NCBI GenBank assembly: GCA_030591745.1
Contig: JAUVAM010000278.1
Span: 1 to 5,912, forward strand
Direction: 5' to 3'
Length of the DNA stretch: 5,912 bases
Source of the DNA: Deltaproteobacteria bacterium
Lineage (GTDB): Bacteria > Myxococcota > B64-G9
Positions 4,990 through 5,912 of the stretch are shown piece by piece. The notes beneath the pieces are model-generated. The model ran no database searches. It worked only from the letters and a program-made list of their open reading frames with translations, and was not told the DNA's origin. The first letter of the stretch is position 1, and every line of letters starts with the position of its first letter. The position numbers and the translations under genes are program-made.

Positions 4990-5912
4990 ATGAAAGCTGT
5001 CACGTTTGTCGGCGTCATTTTTTCCATGTGCCTGGCTTGGCCGCAAACCGCGAGCGCCCACGACAACAATTATCCCTTCGACTACGATCCCGGCCTGTCG
5101 GAAGACCCGGCCGGCATCCCCGGCGACTTACAGGACTTACACGACGCGCTGCCCGGCCTGCCCGAGGGCTTGGTCGAGATCGAGATGGACGGCATCGCCT
5201 TCGATTACTATCCCGAGGTTCTAGACATGATTCAGCGGGCGCGGGACAGCGGCCCCGCCATCGCGTCGCCCGTGGATCGTACGCCCCAGATCTGCGTCAA
5301 CCACGGGGCTTTCAGCCTGCCGGTTTTTCTCATCGAGCCGGCCTCCTCGGCCTGTCAGGCGGCAGGGGAAGAGGTGGCGGTGGCCGTGGTGGGCGGCTTC
5401 AAGACCTGCCAGGAGGTGGAGTTCCCCGAGGTCTATGTCCTAGACCACCCGCCGGGGGTGGTGGACGCGAATTTCTTTGGGCAGAGCGACCTGCTGTCCA
5501 CCCTGGAGGGACAGATCGCTTTAATCGGCGAGGCCCTGTCCCATCTGGACTACCCGGTGGGGTTCATCCCGGAGGATTTTTTGCCCACAGCCCGCTGCGT
5601 TATTGCGAAGATTCGCTACGAGACCCTGCGCGATAACATCGACGCCAGGCTGGCCGCCTACCAGGTGGCCAGAGAGCGCCTGCAGAGCTCGGCTTCCTGT
5701 TTCTATCCCGACGGGAGCGCCTCGCTGCAAGGCTCCATCGATGCATTGAGCGCCGAGTTGACCGTCGTGGGCCAGGAATTGGACCAGCTGCTGGACGACG
5801 GCCTGGCCCAGGCCGCGGCGGATCGGCTGGCGGTGGAGAACCAGGGCCGCCTGCGCAATGATCTGCCCCATCCCTCCCTCACCGACCACGAGCGCGAGAT
5901 GCTGGCTTTTTA
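4990..5912 (+). CDS. Exported protein of unknown function with Sec signal peptide (3' end missing)
   Basis: 307 complete codons are visible; the last two bases of the window are TA, so the next codon is a stop or Tyr and the protein may end right there. Residues 1-23 are a Sec signal peptide (MKAVTFVGVIF..., ending TASA), with signal peptidase I cleavage expected after Ala23, so the mature protein would begin HDNNYPFDYD. I do not recognise the family. Residues 24-100 are acidic and Pro/Gly-rich. Residues 98-155 look like beta strands containing Cys102, Cys122 and Cys140, which could form disulfides with Cys203 and Cys237. Residues about 205-285 are long charged helices with coiled-coil character (YETLRDNIDARLAAYQVARE; LSAELTVVGQELDQLLDDG). 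It has no lipobox and no transmembrane helix after the signal peptide, so it should be periplasmic or secreted. It is divergent from the zincin gene. No catalytic motif was seen. Confidence 0.88.
   Translation, partial: MKAVTFVGVIFSMCLAWPQTASAHDNNYPFDYDPGLSEDPAGIPGDLQDLHDALPGLPEGLVEIEMDGIAFDYYPEVLDMIQRARDSGPAIASPVDRTPQICVNHGAFSLPVFLIEPASSACQAAGEEVAVAVVGGFKTCQEVEFPEVYVLDHPPGVVDANFFGQSDLLSTLEGQIALIGEALSHLDYPVGFIPEDFLPTARCVIAKIRYETLRDNIDARLAAYQVARERLQSSASCFYPDGSASLQGSIDALSAELTVVGQELDQLLDDGLAQAAADRLAVENQGRLRNDLPHPSLTDHEREMLAF

Noticed and set aside
4905..5636. Plus-strand open frame of 243 codons overlapping the exported-protein gene
   Set aside because: Arg/Gly/Pro-rich translation in a shifted frame; the 4990 frame has a ribosome site, a signal peptide and balanced composition.

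Overview
The window looks like chromosomal DNA of a Myxococcota-type bacterium (former Deltaproteobacteria, including Bradymonadales-like lineages), quite possibly a short metagenomic contig. This placement is an inference. It rests on a G+C-rich background and above all on the first gene, which encodes a lipoprotein made of repeated cysteine modules plus MopE-type DGxDNDCDGxxDE motifs. That architecture is greatly expanded in those genomes. No rRNA, tRNA, CRISPR array, transposase, integrase or defence gene was seen.

Layout: four genes, each with its own Shine-Dalgarno sequence and arranged alternately as divergent and convergent pairs, so none clearly shares an operon. (1) Positions 1-1245, minus strand: C-terminally incomplete cysteine-rich lipoprotein. 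(2) 1246-1434: divergent promoter region. (3) 1435-2661, plus strand: 408-aa lipoprotein of unknown function with a TPR-like N-terminal stretch. (4) 2662-2717: short convergent gap with an inverted repeat. (5) 2718-4832, minus strand: 704-aa lipoprotein with an HExxH motif and a downstream glutamate, probably a zinc metalloprotease-like protein, in DNA of clearly lower G+C over most of its length. (6) 4833-4989: second divergent promoter region, with the best sigma70-like promoter of the window. (7) 4990-5912, plus strand: exported protein of unknown function with a signal peptidase I site, incomplete at the window edge.

All four products carry export signals: three lipoboxes and one AxA-type signal peptide. 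The window is therefore a run of cell-envelope or secreted proteins rather than a metabolic pathway. I see no sequence evidence that they act together. The points most worth a second look are a perfect direct repeat of at least 47 bp inside gene 1, which creates a chimeric module junction at the window edge, and the low-G+C zincin-like gene. I did not find convincing evidence of a new multi-gene system.
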